From a virus, in IMG/VR virus record IMGVR_UViG_3300014914_000030, positions 1 to 28,549 of that record: a stretch of DNA of 28,549 nt; one strand, written 5' to 3'. The notes beneath the pieces were generated by a model. The model ran no database searches. It saw only the letters and a list, made by a program, of their open reading frames with translations, and was not told the origin of the DNA. Of this stretch, positions 15,401-21,988 are shown in pieces; the first letter of the stretch is position 1; each line of letters starts with the position of its first letter. A program made the translations under genes and the position numbers.

Positions 15401-16118
15401 GAACTAGTGGGGAAACTATGTATGTGTTAGCCCATCCTATTGGGTCTTGAATTAGTGCTATGAATCCTTCAGCTATTCCAGAGAAGAAGTTTCCTATCCC
15501 AGTAAAGATGTCTTTGAGCCAGTCTGGAAGCATGTTCCATATTGCTGAGGCTAGTCCACCTAGTGCGTCTGAGATTGGTTTTGCTATATTATCCCAGAAC
15601 CATTTGGGAAACCATTCTGGGAACTTCAGTATTGCGTTTATGAATCCAGTTAGGGCTGAACCTACTTGACTTACTACGTTTCCTACTCCCTCTAGAATGC
15701 TCGTTAGTCCAGTATAGACCGTTCCAGCTATGGTTACGGCTGTTTCTGAAATTGTGCTCCAAATCGTGTTTACTCCACTAGAAATTGTGTCTAAAATTGG
15801 TTTTATTACACTATTTATGAAGCTTTCAATTCCCGAAGTAATCCATGAAGCAACTGAATTGAACATTCCAGTTAGCCAGTCTTTTAGCTGACCTAGAGGG
15901 TCTAAGATTCCAGCAGTACTGCTAGATATGATGTCTAGGTTAATGACTTCTATGGCTTCTTGCTCTGTAATGACTTCCATTCCAGAGACAACATATACCT
16001 TGTAGAAGTCTGCGTTTTGGCATTGTTCAATGTATGCTTGGGCTAGTATTTCCCCTAGTTTTTTGATGTCTTTTAGTGAAATGTCAAGTATTGATTCTTC
16101 CTCTTCAATATTGCTCAT
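12465..16118 (-). CDS. Giant structural-type protein, Trp-rich amphipathic N-half and helical repeats
   Basis: A 1217-residue protein, the largest here. Residues about 60-345 are a run of amphipathic or hydrophobic segments rich in Trp, Gly and Ile (e.g. LKFPEWFPKWFWDNIAKPIS, LGETIWNGLQTLGEWIVSAI), like membrane-active or tape-measure-type regions. The rest is mostly alpha-helical. The C-terminus holds a unit of about 116 residues in at least two copies: WAKYIDLKPVIDDIKK (~1027) and WEQFIRLKPIMDEVRK (~1143), each followed by a KEEDYKEVLSKLKDVGYTDKE-like helix-turn-helix unit. Size and operon position match the large minor structural protein of rudiviruses (about 1070 residues in SIRV), but I could not align them. 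ATGA overlap with the gene upstream. Confidence 0.75.
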   Translation of the reverse strand: MSNIEEEESILDISLKDIKKLGEILAQAYIEQCQNADFYKVYVVSGMEVITEQEAIEVINLDIISSSTAGILDPLGQLKDWLTGMFNSVASWITSGIESFINSVIKPILDTISSGVNTIWSTISETAVTIAGTVYTGLTSILEGVGNVVSQVGSALTGFINAILKFPEWFPKWFWDNIAKPISDALGGLASAIWNMLPDWLKDIFTGIGNFFSGIAEGFIALIQDPIGWANTYIVSPLVQGLTWLGETIWNGLQTLGEWIVSAIQGAWDFISNVFTQFFNFMGDALFRFFSGIWNAFTLITTPIKEFFEWILGGVGDLTRTVAQDVLGSLIGWVMSSLGIAPKEEEISEQVGTTIVYALGLMTFPLYGQLPTRLVSWIMTAIGKALGDLEWNLRINLRPLGLGVDTTFNFAKALGSTLTTFSKEMMEYIKEFGRGLVYGYAIWFTRPVSRLVNYMIRNLVPVEIPREDVILEYARRHIDYLFEYDAEGNLVNIAPRESYAEVLKWANYFYGLYGYSDQALRWMFSYSLDDWISIYDRFGRKRNIPLSLVHSLPSASDLCRMMVRDIILQLDEFKRAMRTRGMTDDIAYLYYLLHFRYPPPERLWDFTTRGIAGLLWVTLTDEEKKELEARAKELGAFTPISPTELNFQAGMLLSALKTYMKWHDYARFSWLPNFTSDNLIYIDTIADIPTKIDQRWMVKWGIYEYLASKDVALSDPIKKFTTAIIEGRPTSKVMMNLAQFCRTLQATGLHPYWVVPTAIAESMNALADERTILRTGFINLFKEGFWNTKALETLLAGIIKASFLVAYFDTEAMEWKAGWVNLPVMFLPAERKLLELRALMDRSLDILRDTSREVSRAYSEWIIDSYDEYKNILSKVIEAVNKIFAYDYALITGTELPNEMKLQFTEEYFRPYVYSLEIWRTVFTIRRVRYWTQRFLGYVMYRLAYGVVSKEDADKIIEYVKQGAKLTDYEYQYLKGIAEALVGIAQREYAPTPSQLATICEIVPEAREFFDEVMTARKIPEEWQVIWAKYIDLKPVIDDIKKMYSRIEDLFVYFMLKEEDYKEVLSKLKDVGYTDKEIELLFQTSNYERIKVAWRELIGDVDRMTMLAEYSPKARDYAMGQLEKMIDALPIEDEQKQVIKAMWEQFIRLKPIMDEVRKYITELINDFVEDVITEEEFLAELEALREYGLDDYEIMFYKSIAGMKKARYLKRRAMYGG

Positions 16119-16393
16119 TGGGTCATCACTTTCCTTAGAGTCTCCTTATCATAAGTGTACTCTATCATTTTTAGCTTTGTAAGTTCTATCTTAAGTTTGT
16201 TTATTAGGTCTTTGGTATCCTTTGCGTCTATGCCGTATCTTTTGGACTCTATTCCTCTATATCGGAAGGAAACTACAACATGGTATCTTGGTCTTCCACC
16301 TACTGGCTGTGTTTTGATTACTTCCCATACTGTAACTATTGCGTCATCTACCTCTATGGAAAAAGGGGGGAGACGTATTTCCATTCTTTCCAT
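16115..16393 (-). CDS. Small protein of the virion operon
   Basis: A 92-residue protein of unknown family. It begins with beta-type segments MEIRLPPFSIEVDDAIVTVW and YHVVVSFRYRGIESKRYGID, then helices TKDLINKLKIELTKLKM. The shape is a small alpha/beta domain. There are no cysteines, TM helix or catalytic motif. It starts one base after the preceding gene's stop and overlaps the giant gene by four bases (ATGA), so its expression is tied to the virion proteins. It may be a chaperone or a minor component for the giant protein; that is a guess from position alone. Confidence 0.6.
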   Translation of the reverse strand: MERMEIRLPPFSIEVDDAIVTVWEVIKTQPVGGRPRYHVVVSFRYRGIESKRYGIDAKDTKDLINKLKIELTKLKMIEYTYDKETLRKVMTQ

Positions 16394-16394
16394 T

Positions 16395-16721
16395 TTAGCT
16401 TATGTACCCCTTATTAGATGGGGGTTGTATTTGCTTTAATAGGTTGTGCATTTTCTTTACTGTTTTGAAGAGTTCTCTGCATTTGTTAGCTAAGGGACAT
16501 TTATGTATGTCTTTGCAATCTAGGGTTGAGTATTCAAATGATAATTCATGCGTTTTTAAAAGTAGTTCTTGCATTGTTGCTGTTAGTTCATCTCTGACTT
16601 CTTGAGATATAGGTGGTGCTGGAACTGGTGGTTGAATCATACCGACAGAGCTAGGCGTTTGCGGACTTGCTTGAGGCGTTGTCCTATCCGTGTTTTTACG
16701 TCTCTTACGTGTTGTACCCAT
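16395..16721 (-). CDS. Small protein with Cys cluster and Pro-rich N-terminus
   Basis: A 108-residue protein. Residues 1-40 are disordered, basic and then Pro/Gln-rich (QASPQTPSSVG, PPVPAPPIS); residues 41-105 are helical and contain a three-Cys cluster in YSTLDCKDIHKCPLANKC, which could bind a metal. The start ATG 16721 has a clear GGAGATGAG ribosome binding site six bases upstream, so the unusual 85-base overlap with the 441-residue gene is probably real; the region is read in two frames. A later ATG at 16640 would remove most of the overlap but lacks such a site. Confidence 0.6.
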   Translation of the reverse strand: MGTTRKRRKNTDRTTPQASPQTPSSVGMIQPPVPAPPISQEVRDELTATMQELLLKTHELSFEYSTLDCKDIHKCPLANKCRELFKTVKKMHNLLKQIQPPSNKGYIS

Positions 16722-17962
16722 ATACTCATCTCCTCATATAGTGTTTTTAATACGTCTGGATTTAAACCTTGAGACTCCCAGTTTTTCAACCACCAATCCT
16801 TGAACTCCTCTTCGGTCATTGATTCCCAAGCTTTGAAACCCCATGCATGTCTTTTAGCTCTCCAGCATATTGCTTGAAGTACTGCATTTTGGTATTGTCT
16901 GATTCTTAGGGGGTTTTGTTCTGATTTGGGGATTCTTGGGATTGTCCACCTTTCTATTTCTCCTCTTATCCTCATCAGGTTGTCATATTGGTCTGCTTTT
17001 TCGGATTTATGGAAGTTTGTCATTTCTTCTGGTCTGTTATAGTTGCTGTAAGCCCATGCTATTGCTGGTGCTCTGTTTATCATTCCATAGATTTTTTCGC
17101 ATAGTACCTTGATTATTGCTGGGTTTTCCTTTCCATTGGGAAGTTTGTATATGCTCTTCTTGGGTAGGAGTATTCCGTAGCCTAGAGGAGTAACTCCTAG
17201 TACGAAGCCTATTTGCAGATGGTCTAACGTTTTGAATTTTATCTCTGCTAGGTTGCCTTGTGCGTCTATTATTGGTACTTTTCCCATTCCGTTCTCTGTT
17301 TCTGTTAGGAAGCTTCTACCAAGTACGGATAATCCAAGCACAAATGCGTTTGTCTGTGCACTCATTATCATGAATAGCCTATTCCAAACCATGTCATCTG
17401 TAATTTCTATCATTTCCAGTAGTTCTTGTATTTGCTGTAGGTTGGTCTTCCATGATATGTCTGGGGTTCTTATCTGTCTCAGCTTGTAGAAGGTTGCTCT
17501 GAGAAATTCTCTCGCTACTACTGGGTCGTATAAGCCTCTTCCGTATGGAGTTACGCCATAAATTGCCTTTTCTCCTTTTCCAACCAGTAGGTCTGCTTGA
17601 TATTCTTCCTCAAAATTTTCTAGGATGTACTCTCTGTAGTCTGTCATCCATGAGTATAGTTTTTCGTAGGGTACTGGCTCGAAGTTAGCCCATATTCCTT
17701 GTAGGGTTTCCTCTACACTTGGAAGTTCATAGGTGAAGTCTATTGAGTAGGGTTCTAGGTCTATTGGGGTTATTGCGTTTAGTAGTCCTATTCCTAGCTC
17801 TGTTAGGTCGAATGCGGAGATTTGTAGCCATACAATTTCCGCAAATAGAGGGGATAAGTCTAGGCTTCTGGTGAAAGTTAGATTTATGGCTGAGTCAGAG
17901 GCTGTTTTTGTCCAGTATTTCTTTTTCCATTGTTCGTATGGTCTTTCCTTTGGGATTATCAA
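16637..17962 (-). CDS. Putative minor virion protein, 441 residues
   Basis: A 441-residue protein I cannot match to a known family. Visible traits: aromatic N-terminus (YEQWKKKYWTKTASDS), a mixed region with VTPYGRGLYDP and VLGVTPLGYGILLPKKS (similar Pro-Tyr-Gly turns, perhaps an internal repeat), and a helical, basic C-terminus ending in RIGQRLKQVRKRL. There is no signal or TM helix. It starts with TTG 17962; no ATG is in frame nearby. Rudiviruses encode a minor structural protein of about 490 residues in the same operon as the coat and giant proteins, so a virion role is plausible. Its last 85 bases overlap the next gene. Confidence 0.55.
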   Translation of the reverse strand: MIIPKERPYEQWKKKYWTKTASDSAINLTFTRSLDLSPLFAEIVWLQISAFDLTELGIGLLNAITPIDLEPYSIDFTYELPSVEETLQGIWANFEPVPYEKLYSWMTDYREYILENFEEEYQADLLVGKGEKAIYGVTPYGRGLYDPVVAREFLRATFYKLRQIRTPDISWKTNLQQIQELLEMIEITDDMVWNRLFMIMSAQTNAFVLGLSVLGRSFLTETENGMGKVPIIDAQGNLAEIKFKTLDHLQIGFVLGVTPLGYGILLPKKSIYKLPNGKENPAIIKVLCEKIYGMINRAPAIAWAYSNYNRPEEMTNFHKSEKADQYDNLMRIRGEIERWTIPRIPKSEQNPLRIRQYQNAVLQAICWRAKRHAWGFKAWESMTEEEFKDWWLKNWESQGLNPDVLKTLYEEMSIWVQHVRDVKTRIGQRLKQVRKRLALSV

Positions 17963-17978
17963 GGCTTGTTCATGTTTG

Positions 17979-19001
17979 CTATTGTACGAATGCCTTATAT
18001 GTGTTTGTTATGTCCATTTGCTTTGCGTATTCTTTTAGTTTCTCCTTTAATCCATCGAAGTTTCCTCTAGATTTTTTGTATAGGTCAAAAACATAGAGAA
18101 CTGTTCTAGACATTTCTTCTGTATCAAAATAATGGCATAGATACCATATTCCGTCTCCAAAGTCTTTCATTTCAGTTTCAACTATTGGAACTGGGAAGTT
18201 GATGTTTGTAGGTGCTACTTGGGTTAGGGGTTCGTATTCTGGATATATACATGGTACTCCCAAGGCTTGAGCTTCTAGAAGTGGGAGACCAAACCCTTCA
18301 CATAGACTAGTCTGCAAGTACACATCAAAGCTTCCTATTAGGCTGAGCACTTCCCATCTTGGAAGTTTCATAAATCTTGTATCCACATAGACATTGGGTA
18401 AGTCATCAAACCACTTTGCTCCTCTTTCCTCTGTTAGCACATAGAACTTTATACTAGAATCTTTTTCTAGTGTTTGTTGCACCACTCTTGCTAGGTATTC
18501 TAAGCCTTTTCTTGGATGTCCACTCTGTACAGTACCCACTACAAACCTTGCTCCTAGTCTTTTGTGTAGGTCTTTTTTGAGCTTTTCAGCCTCTTCCACG
18601 TCTTCTAGGTTGATTCCGTGAGGAATGGTCTTAATAACTTGGAGTCCTATGGCTGTTAGCATTTTTTGTGTGAATTTGCTGTTTGCTATGTATAGGATGT
18701 CTTCTCTATGCCAGTCTTTTACAAGGTGTTGTTTTGGCATTCCTTCGACGGTTGCATAGCATACACCAGATATTCCGTGTTTTTGATAGTCTCTTAGTTG
18801 GAGAAGCCAGTTTCCCACATAGAGAGGGTCAAATGTCATAACCATTATTGCCTTGTCGAACTCTTTAACTGCATTGAACCAGAAAATTTGCTGTTTGAAG
18901 TGTTTGGCTGGTACTCCCAGCTTGTTGAGTGCTTTTGTTATGTCTTCTGCAACCACAACTAGACTTGTCTTATGTGGGCTAATGATACCGTATGTTGTCA
19001 T
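17979..19001 (-). CDS. GT4-family glycosyltransferase next to coat gene
   Basis: A 340-residue GT-B protein. Landmarks: ILYIANSKFTQKMLTAIGLQ and VIKTIPHGINLEDVE at the interdomain region, RFVVGTVQSGHPRKGLEYLA opening the donor domain, FYVLTEERGAKW, and VYLQTSLCEGFGLPLLEAQA, the E-x7-E-type motif, followed by LGVPCIYPEYEP. Complete length. It lies 45 bases downstream of the coat gene, beyond a T-tract terminator, so it probably receives read-through transcription at a lower level. The position suggests it adds sugar to the coat protein or another virion component; that link is inferred. Confidence 0.9.
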   Translation of the reverse strand: MTTYGIISPHKTSLVVVAEDITKALNKLGVPAKHFKQQIFWFNAVKEFDKAIMVMTFDPLYVGNWLLQLRDYQKHGISGVCYATVEGMPKQHLVKDWHREDILYIANSKFTQKMLTAIGLQVIKTIPHGINLEDVEEAEKLKKDLHKRLGARFVVGTVQSGHPRKGLEYLARVVQQTLEKDSSIKFYVLTEERGAKWFDDLPNVYVDTRFMKLPRWEVLSLIGSFDVYLQTSLCEGFGLPLLEAQALGVPCIYPEYEPLTQVAPTNINFPVPIVETEMKDFGDGIWYLCHYFDTEEMSRTVLYVFDLYKKSRGNFDGLKEKLKEYAKQMDITNTYKAFVQ

Positions 19002-19004
19002 ATC

Positions 19005-19017
19005 AAAAAAATGGGGA
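19005..19017 (-). terminator. T-tract terminator after the coat gene
   Basis: On the minus strand the sequence reads TCCCCATTTTTTT, 30-42 bases beyond the coat gene's stop. The identical 13 bases occur at 26410-26422 on the plus strand after another small gene. Archaeal termination needs only a T-run. It would leave most coat transcripts short and let some continue into the virion operon. The tract ends at the ATG region of the GT4 gene. Confidence 0.6.
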
Positions 19018-19046
19018 ACTTGAGGGTATTAAGGGTTTAGGCTAGT

Positions 19047-19421
19047 CTAGTAGGCTATAGCCCATCCACAGACTACGTTAATGATTTCATCACAGATGTC
19101 TGAGTTAAGTCCATAGGCGTTCACGAAGTAAGTCTTCAGAGCCGTAGCGATTGTCTTTGCTGAGTCTCCAGACTGGTGTAGGACATGTCTATAGAGCTTG
19201 GTGGCAAATGCCAAATAGGTGGCTCTTAAGCCACCCGTTACACCATAGTTGTCAAGGATTGGTCGAACCATGTCCCTTACCGTTCCGATTGCGTTGAGTC
19301 CAGCTTGTGCTCTGTCAAGGGCTACACTCTGAACATCTGTGAACCTTGTGCTAATTACTGTGGGGTTGAACTTCGCTTGGTATTTCTTGTACATGTCAAG
19401 ACCGTCTCTATAGAGGGGCAT
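19047..19421 (-). CDS. Major coat protein, rudivirus-like
   Basis: A 124-residue protein. Key features: KYQAKFNPTVIST at residues 13-25, ILDNYGVTGGLRATYLAF at 55-72, KLYRHVL at 75-81, then a C-terminal helix region TALKTYFVNAYGLNSDICDE. From memory, rudivirus coat proteins (about 134 residues) have the same order: AKF..NPTV.ST, a variable stretch, YGITG..RA.Y..F, and a KxYYxSAY.AN..(V/I)LD helix. That fold wraps A-form DNA in Adnaviria. I see only one coat-like gene, as in rudiviruses (filamentous relatives have two). GGTGA seven bases from the ATG. Divergent from the gene at 19522. The match is by recall, not alignment. Confidence 0.85.
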   Translation of the reverse strand: MPLYRDGLDMYKKYQAKFNPTVISTRFTDVQSVALDRAQAGLNAIGTVRDMVRPILDNYGVTGGLRATYLAFATKLYRHVLHQSGDSAKTIATALKTYFVNAYGLNSDICDEIINVVCGWAIAY

Positions 19422-19521
19422 TTTCCTTCACCTTTTCTTTTTTCTTACGAAAGCATTAAAAGGGTGGATTACATTAAAGGTAATTGCAAAGATTGAACTA
19501 GTGTGGGGTACTTTATTAGCC

Positions 19522-19899
19522 ATGCAGAAGCTTGAAGTAAAAGAGGAAGAGTTTGACGAAGCTTTAAATCTGGAGTACAGAGACGCTAGGAAGAGAGCTA
19601 TTGATAGTGCTCTTTATTTGGTTAAGAAGGAATTTCATTGGGTTTTGAGGTACTACCAAGCTAGGATGAATGAGCTTTTGGTTCGTGATGGGATTAGAAT
19701 TAATGAAAAGAGTGAGATTAGGATTGAGGGAAACAAGATTATTATGACTATTGAGGGTGAGATTACTGAGGATACAATTAAAGAAGCTACTGATGTGATT
19801 TTGAGAGCAAAGAGGAGTATTCTATCACGTAGGACTAATAGGCGTAAAAAATACAAGGCTGGGAGTACAGAATTATTGAGTACGGTAAAGGGTGGTTAA
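19522..19899 (+). CDS. Uncharacterised small protein
   Basis: A 125-residue protein. Residues 1-60 are charged helix (KEEEFDEALNLEYRDARKRA, then LVKKEFHWVLRYYQARM), followed by a beta hairpin IRINEKSEIRIEGNKIIMTI, another helix, and a basic tail KRSILSRRTNRRKKYK suggestive of nucleic-acid binding. No family recognised. I chose ATG 19522; GTG 19501 would add seven residues and cannot be excluded. It leads a three-gene rightward operon (with 19901 and 20046) divergent from the coat gene. The operon ends in a T-tract at 20362-20380. Confidence 0.6.
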   Translation: MQKLEVKEEEFDEALNLEYRDARKRAIDSALYLVKKEFHWVLRYYQARMNELLVRDGIRINEKSEIRIEGNKIIMTIEGEITEDTIKEATDVILRAKRSILSRRTNRRKKYKAGSTELLSTVKGG

Positions 19900-19900
19900 T

Positions 19901-20041
19901 TTGGCTACTAAGGTGTTGCAGATTGTTGTTCCAGCTAGGCTTTATGATAGGCTTGTTCAATGCAGTAAGAAGAGTGGGATTAGCAAGGAAGACTTAATTA
20001 TGAGGGCTTTAATCAAGGTTATTGAGGAGTTTGAGGGATGA
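19901..20041 (+). CDS. Ribbon-helix-helix regulator, 46 residues
   Basis: A minimal RHH (CopG/MetJ-type) protein: strand KVLQIVVPARL (about residues 4-14), helix YDRLVQCSKKSG, then ISKEDLIMRALIKVIEEFE. The turn between the helices (KKSGISKED) fits the family. Dimers of this size bind palindromic operators in archaeal viruses. Translation starts at TTG 19901, one base after the stop of the preceding gene; the stop TGA is four bases before ATG 20046. A good candidate repressor or activator for the divergent coat promoter next to its operon, though nothing in the sequence proves which site it binds. Confidence 0.85.
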   Translation: MATKVLQIVVPARLYDRLVQCSKKSGISKEDLIMRALIKVIEEFEG

Positions 20042-20045
20042 AGTT

Positions 20046-20360
20046 ATGAGTCTTCAGCAAAAGATTTTGACTTTGATTTCTGGCATTCCAGACCCAGCTA
20101 CAAGGGTTGACATCGCTACTACGATTAATTATCTTTTCCAGTTGTATGTTGGTGGACATATCAATGAAGACCAAGTTAGAACTGAGCTTTATAATGTGTG
20201 TTATAGTGTGATTGGTGCTACGTATCCAGACTTAACAGAGGATGAAGTACGCAAGAAGGCTAATCAGCTTTCGGATGAGTTTATGAGAGTCTTTAGAATT
20301 GAGAATGTGCATAGGCGTATGGTCAGTAGGTTTGGGTCTGCAACTAGGCTTCCTTACTGA
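20046..20360 (+). CDS. Uncharacterised all-helical protein
   Basis: A 104-residue protein predicted to be almost all alpha-helical: SLQQKILTLISGIPD, ATRVDIATTINYLFQLYVGG, NEDQVRTELYNVCYSVIGAT, LTEDEVRKKANQLSDEFMRV, then a basic end VHRRMVSRFGSATRLPY. There is no TM segment or zinc motif. ATG 20046 follows GAGGGATGA, the end of the RHH gene; the upstream in-frame TTG 20022 would lie inside that gene. Family not recognised. Third gene of the operon, overlapping the convergent membrane gene by seven bases. Confidence 0.6.
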   Translation: MSLQQKILTLISGIPDPATRVDIATTINYLFQLYVGGHINEDQVRTELYNVCYSVIGATYPDLTEDEVRKKANQLSDEFMRVFRIENVHRRMVSRFGSATRLPY

Positions 20361-20608
20361 GTTTTCTTTTTAGTTTTTTCTTTGATTATTCCTAGCTTTT
20401 TGAGTATTTTAACTTGTATTCCTATGAGAATTGCCATTACAAGGAATCCTAGGGGTATGCCTATTCCGATTCCTATAGCTCCAAGCAAAGCTCCAAAAAT
20501 ACACACAACTATGAAGGATACTAGGATGTCGAATAGAAATAGGATTACGCCTAAAAGTAGGTTAAGTATGTTTTTCGCTAGGTCTAGTAGGGCTTTTAGT
20601 TTCTTCAA
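20354..20608 (-). CDS. Small polytopic membrane protein
   Basis: An 84-residue protein with two or three hydrophobic segments: ILNLLLGVILFLFDILVSFI (about 14-33), VVCIFGALLGAIGIGIGIPL (about 34-53) and GFLVMAILIGIQVKIL, with a Gly-rich middle and basic ends (MKKLK and KEKTKKKTQ). It starts at TTG 20608, seven bases after GAGGTGA, and overlaps the end of the resolvase-like gene by 47 bases. The function is unknown; candidates are a holin-like egress factor or virion membrane component, neither supported by motif. Confidence 0.65.
   Translation of the reverse strand: MKKLKALLDLAKNILNLLLGVILFLFDILVSFIVVCIFGALLGAIGIGIGIPLGFLVMAILIGIQVKILKKLGIIKEKTKKKTQ
20362..20380 (+). terminator. T-tract terminator of the 19522-20360 operon
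   Basis: TTTTCTTTTTAGTTTTTT begins right after the TGA at 20360. It lies inside the 3' end of the convergent membrane gene. It fits archaeal intrinsic termination on multiple T-runs. Confidence 0.55.
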
Positions 20609-20906
20609 CCTTTTTCACCTCTATAAATGTGTATCTTCCTTCTTTTTTAATGAACACGAAGGGTCTTACCCTATATGTTCCAGCTAGGCTGTATAGGTCT
20701 TGGAATTTCTTGTGGAGCTTGGACAAGTCTTTAGGTGCTTCTGCTTTTTTGCATTGAACCAGCCAGATTTCGTTTTGGTCTGGGAAGAAGGCTATTAGGT
20801 CTGCTACGCCTAAGCTTCTGCTACTGCGTATTACGTATGCTCCTTTCTGCTTTAGGAGTTCTCTGCACCTATGCTCTACTAGGTATCCATATCTGTACGC
20901 CGACAC
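20562..20906 (-). CDS. Hjc-like Holliday junction resolvase, PD-(D/E)XK fold
   Basis: A 114-residue protein matching archaeal Hjc layout: YLVEHRCRELLKQKG with E11, YVIRSSRSLGVADLIAF with R27, R30 and catalytic D36, and WLVQCKKAE with Q51-x-K53. The usual ExK is QxK here, a variant known in this nuclease superfamily. The C-terminal half (KLHKKFQDLYSLAGTYRVRP, FIEVKK) also matches. Rudiviruses carry such a resolvase, thought to process replication concatemers or junctions. GTG start 20906 with GAGAGGTAGGA before it. Four bases after the preceding gene's stop. Function by family; activity unverified. Confidence 0.85.
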   Translation of the reverse strand: MSAYRYGYLVEHRCRELLKQKGAYVIRSSRSLGVADLIAFFPDQNEIWLVQCKKAEAPKDLSKLHKKFQDLYSLAGTYRVRPFVFIKKEGRYTFIEVKKVEETKSPTRPSEKHT

Positions 20907-20909
20907 TTC

Positions 20910-21446
20910 CTACCTCTCCATTCCGTAATATTTGGATTGGGATATTCCTAATGCTCCTAGGGTTACCATGATTATGTAGTTTGCTAGTTTAGGCATTTTC
21001 TTAACTACTCTTTCCTCAATCCACACTTTCTGGTTTTCTATGTCGAACCAGAGTGGTACAATGTCTCTCTGTAGGTTTCCGTGTTTGTCGTAGCGTTTCT
21101 TGGTGAGAATGTAGTAGGTTATTTTTCCTACTTGTTTCTTCTTTAGAATGAAGTTTTTGTCTGGAAATCTCTTTTGTAGGGTTGCTACGTATGTTTTGAG
21201 CTTTTCTAGAGTTATTTTTGCTGGTCTTGATTTTGGTACTATTATGAATTTCTGGTTGTATCTTCCGAATTGTCCTTTTCCGTTCACGATTGGGTAGTAG
21301 TCTCTGAAGATTTCAAGGATAATTGGGAATCTTCCGTGTACGATTTTATGGCATGTTTTACATAAGCGTCTGTATTGAAGTGGAGCATACCTTATAATGT
21401 GATATTCTAATGGTACGTCTGACCTTCCACATATCTCACATATCAT
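20910..21446 (-). CDS. HNH-like zinc protein
   Basis: A 178-residue protein. C3/C6 (MICEICGR), H16, and C29-x2-C32-H33 with H37 (LCKTCHKIVHG) have the order of an HNH nuclease or related treble-clef zinc finger, though the usual second catalytic His next to H16 is missing (YHII), so nuclease activity is doubtful. The C-terminal 90 residues are basic with two beta regions and end in a weak hydrophobic segment (LANYIIMVTLGALGIS). The open frame extends upstream to 21635, but two TATA boxes lie in that stretch. ATG 21446 follows GGTGA by seven bases. ATG 21458 is the alternative. Confidence 0.6.
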   Translation of the reverse strand: MICEICGRSDVPLEYHIIRYAPLQYRRLCKTCHKIVHGRFPIILEIFRDYYPIVNGKGQFGRYNQKFIIVPKSRPAKITLEKLKTYVATLQKRFPDKNFILKKKQVGKITYYILTKKRYDKHGNLQRDIVPLWFDIENQKVWIEERVVKKMPKLANYIIMVTLGALGISQSKYYGMER

Positions 21447-21470
21447 TGTGTTCACCATGTAGTATATGGT

Positions 21471-21526
21471 GCTTAAGTCCCTTATATACCTTACGGTTCT
21501 AAAGGGTATCAAAACGCTTATATACC
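21471..21526. promoter_or_regulatory. Divergent promoter region with paired TATA boxes and CTTAAG
   Basis: On the minus strand GGTATATAAG occurs twice (21481-21490 and 21517-21526); the proximal copy is about 25 nt from an inferred start near 21460 and leads the HNH-like gene. On the plus strand CTTATATACC at 21517-21526 would lead the gene at 21561, with GGGGGAT before its ATG. CTTAAG (21472-21477) lies just downstream of the minus TATA box, as at the 27.3 and 28.4 kb promoters. The 36-bp spacing of the two TATA copies and their near-symmetric sequence suggest coordinated control. Confidence 0.6.
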
Positions 21527-21560
21527 GTAGGTGTATTAAGTTAATTAGGGGGATGGAAAA

Positions 21561-21725
21561 ATGGTCAAGGTAGTTAAGGTGTGGTTTGATGATGAGGTTT
21601 GGGAAGATGTTTGGAAAATAGTGAAGGCTATACATACGAATCCTACTAGGAAGTTTTCTTTAACTGTAAATGAATTGCTCAGAAAGGTTATTCCAGAGGA
21701 GAAAAAGAGGCTGGGGCTGGAGTAA
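21561..21725 (+). CDS. Small RHH-like protein, 54 residues
   Basis: A short gene with a good ribosome binding site (GGGGGAT, seven bases before ATG). The product has a strand VKVVKVWFDDE, helix VWEDVWKIVKAIH, turn TNPTRK, helix FSLTVNELLRKVIPEEKKR, which fits a ribbon-helix-helix regulator, although the Trp-rich first helix is unusual. Its stop is directly adjacent to the ATG of the next gene (21726), so the two are coupled. Transcribed from the TATA box at 21517-21526. Likely an early regulator; DNA target unknown. Confidence 0.65.
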   Translation: MVKVVKVWFDDEVWEDVWKIVKAIHTNPTRKFSLTVNELLRKVIPEEKKRLGLE

Positions 21726-21863
21726 ATGCCTAGAACAACCGAAAGTCTAGTCAAGTGCATAGGCAAATATAACGAAAATGACCTAGAATGCCAAAACTGT
21801 TTCTTCAAGGCTGAATGCATGGAAATCAAAAGGTTAAAGAAAATACGAAAACGTAAGGAGTGA
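21726..21863 (+). CDS. Four-cysteine mini-protein, 45 residues
   Basis: A 45-residue protein with C11, C22, C25 and C31 (LECQNCFFKAEC), a C-x10-C-x2-C-x5-C pattern that could hold zinc or an iron-sulfur cluster, followed by a very basic helix KRLKKIRKRKE. The same CxxC-x5-C spacing occurs in the protein at 24356-24574 (CKYCKHVNVC). Its start touches the previous stop. The basic tail suggests nucleic-acid binding. No family recognised. Confidence 0.6.
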   Translation: MPRTTESLVKCIGKYNENDLECQNCFFKAECMEIKRLKKIRKRKE

Positions 21864-21871
21864 GCATAACA

Positions 21872-21988
21872 ATGAACTTGATATGCCTAGTAAAAGGACA
21901 CAAGTTTAAACGAATAGCCATTCTTTTTGGTTATGTACTAGTTTTAGAGTGTGAAAGGTGCGGAAAAATTGAGCTTAAGAGAGCATGA
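21872..21988 (+). CDS. Mini zinc-ribbon protein, 38 residues
   Basis: A 38-residue protein: C5 and H10 (LICLVKGHKFKR) plus C28/C31 (LECERCGK) make a compact zinc site of the CxxxxH...CxxCG type. I know this pattern (CxxGHxF/W...CxRCGK) from short proteins in archaeal and bacterial viruses. AAGGAGTGAG, overlapping the upstream stop, is the ribosome binding site. Its 3' end overlaps the 5' end of the coiled-coil gene. Function unknown, presumably regulation by DNA or protein contact. Confidence 0.6.
   Translation: MNLICLVKGHKFKRIAILFGYVLVLECERCGKIELKRA

Noticed and set aside
21447-21635. N-terminal extension of the HNH-like protein
   Set aside because: It covers two TATA boxes and the divergent promoter, and the translated sequence (HYFPNIFPNLIIKPHLNY) looks like non-coding AT-rich DNA.
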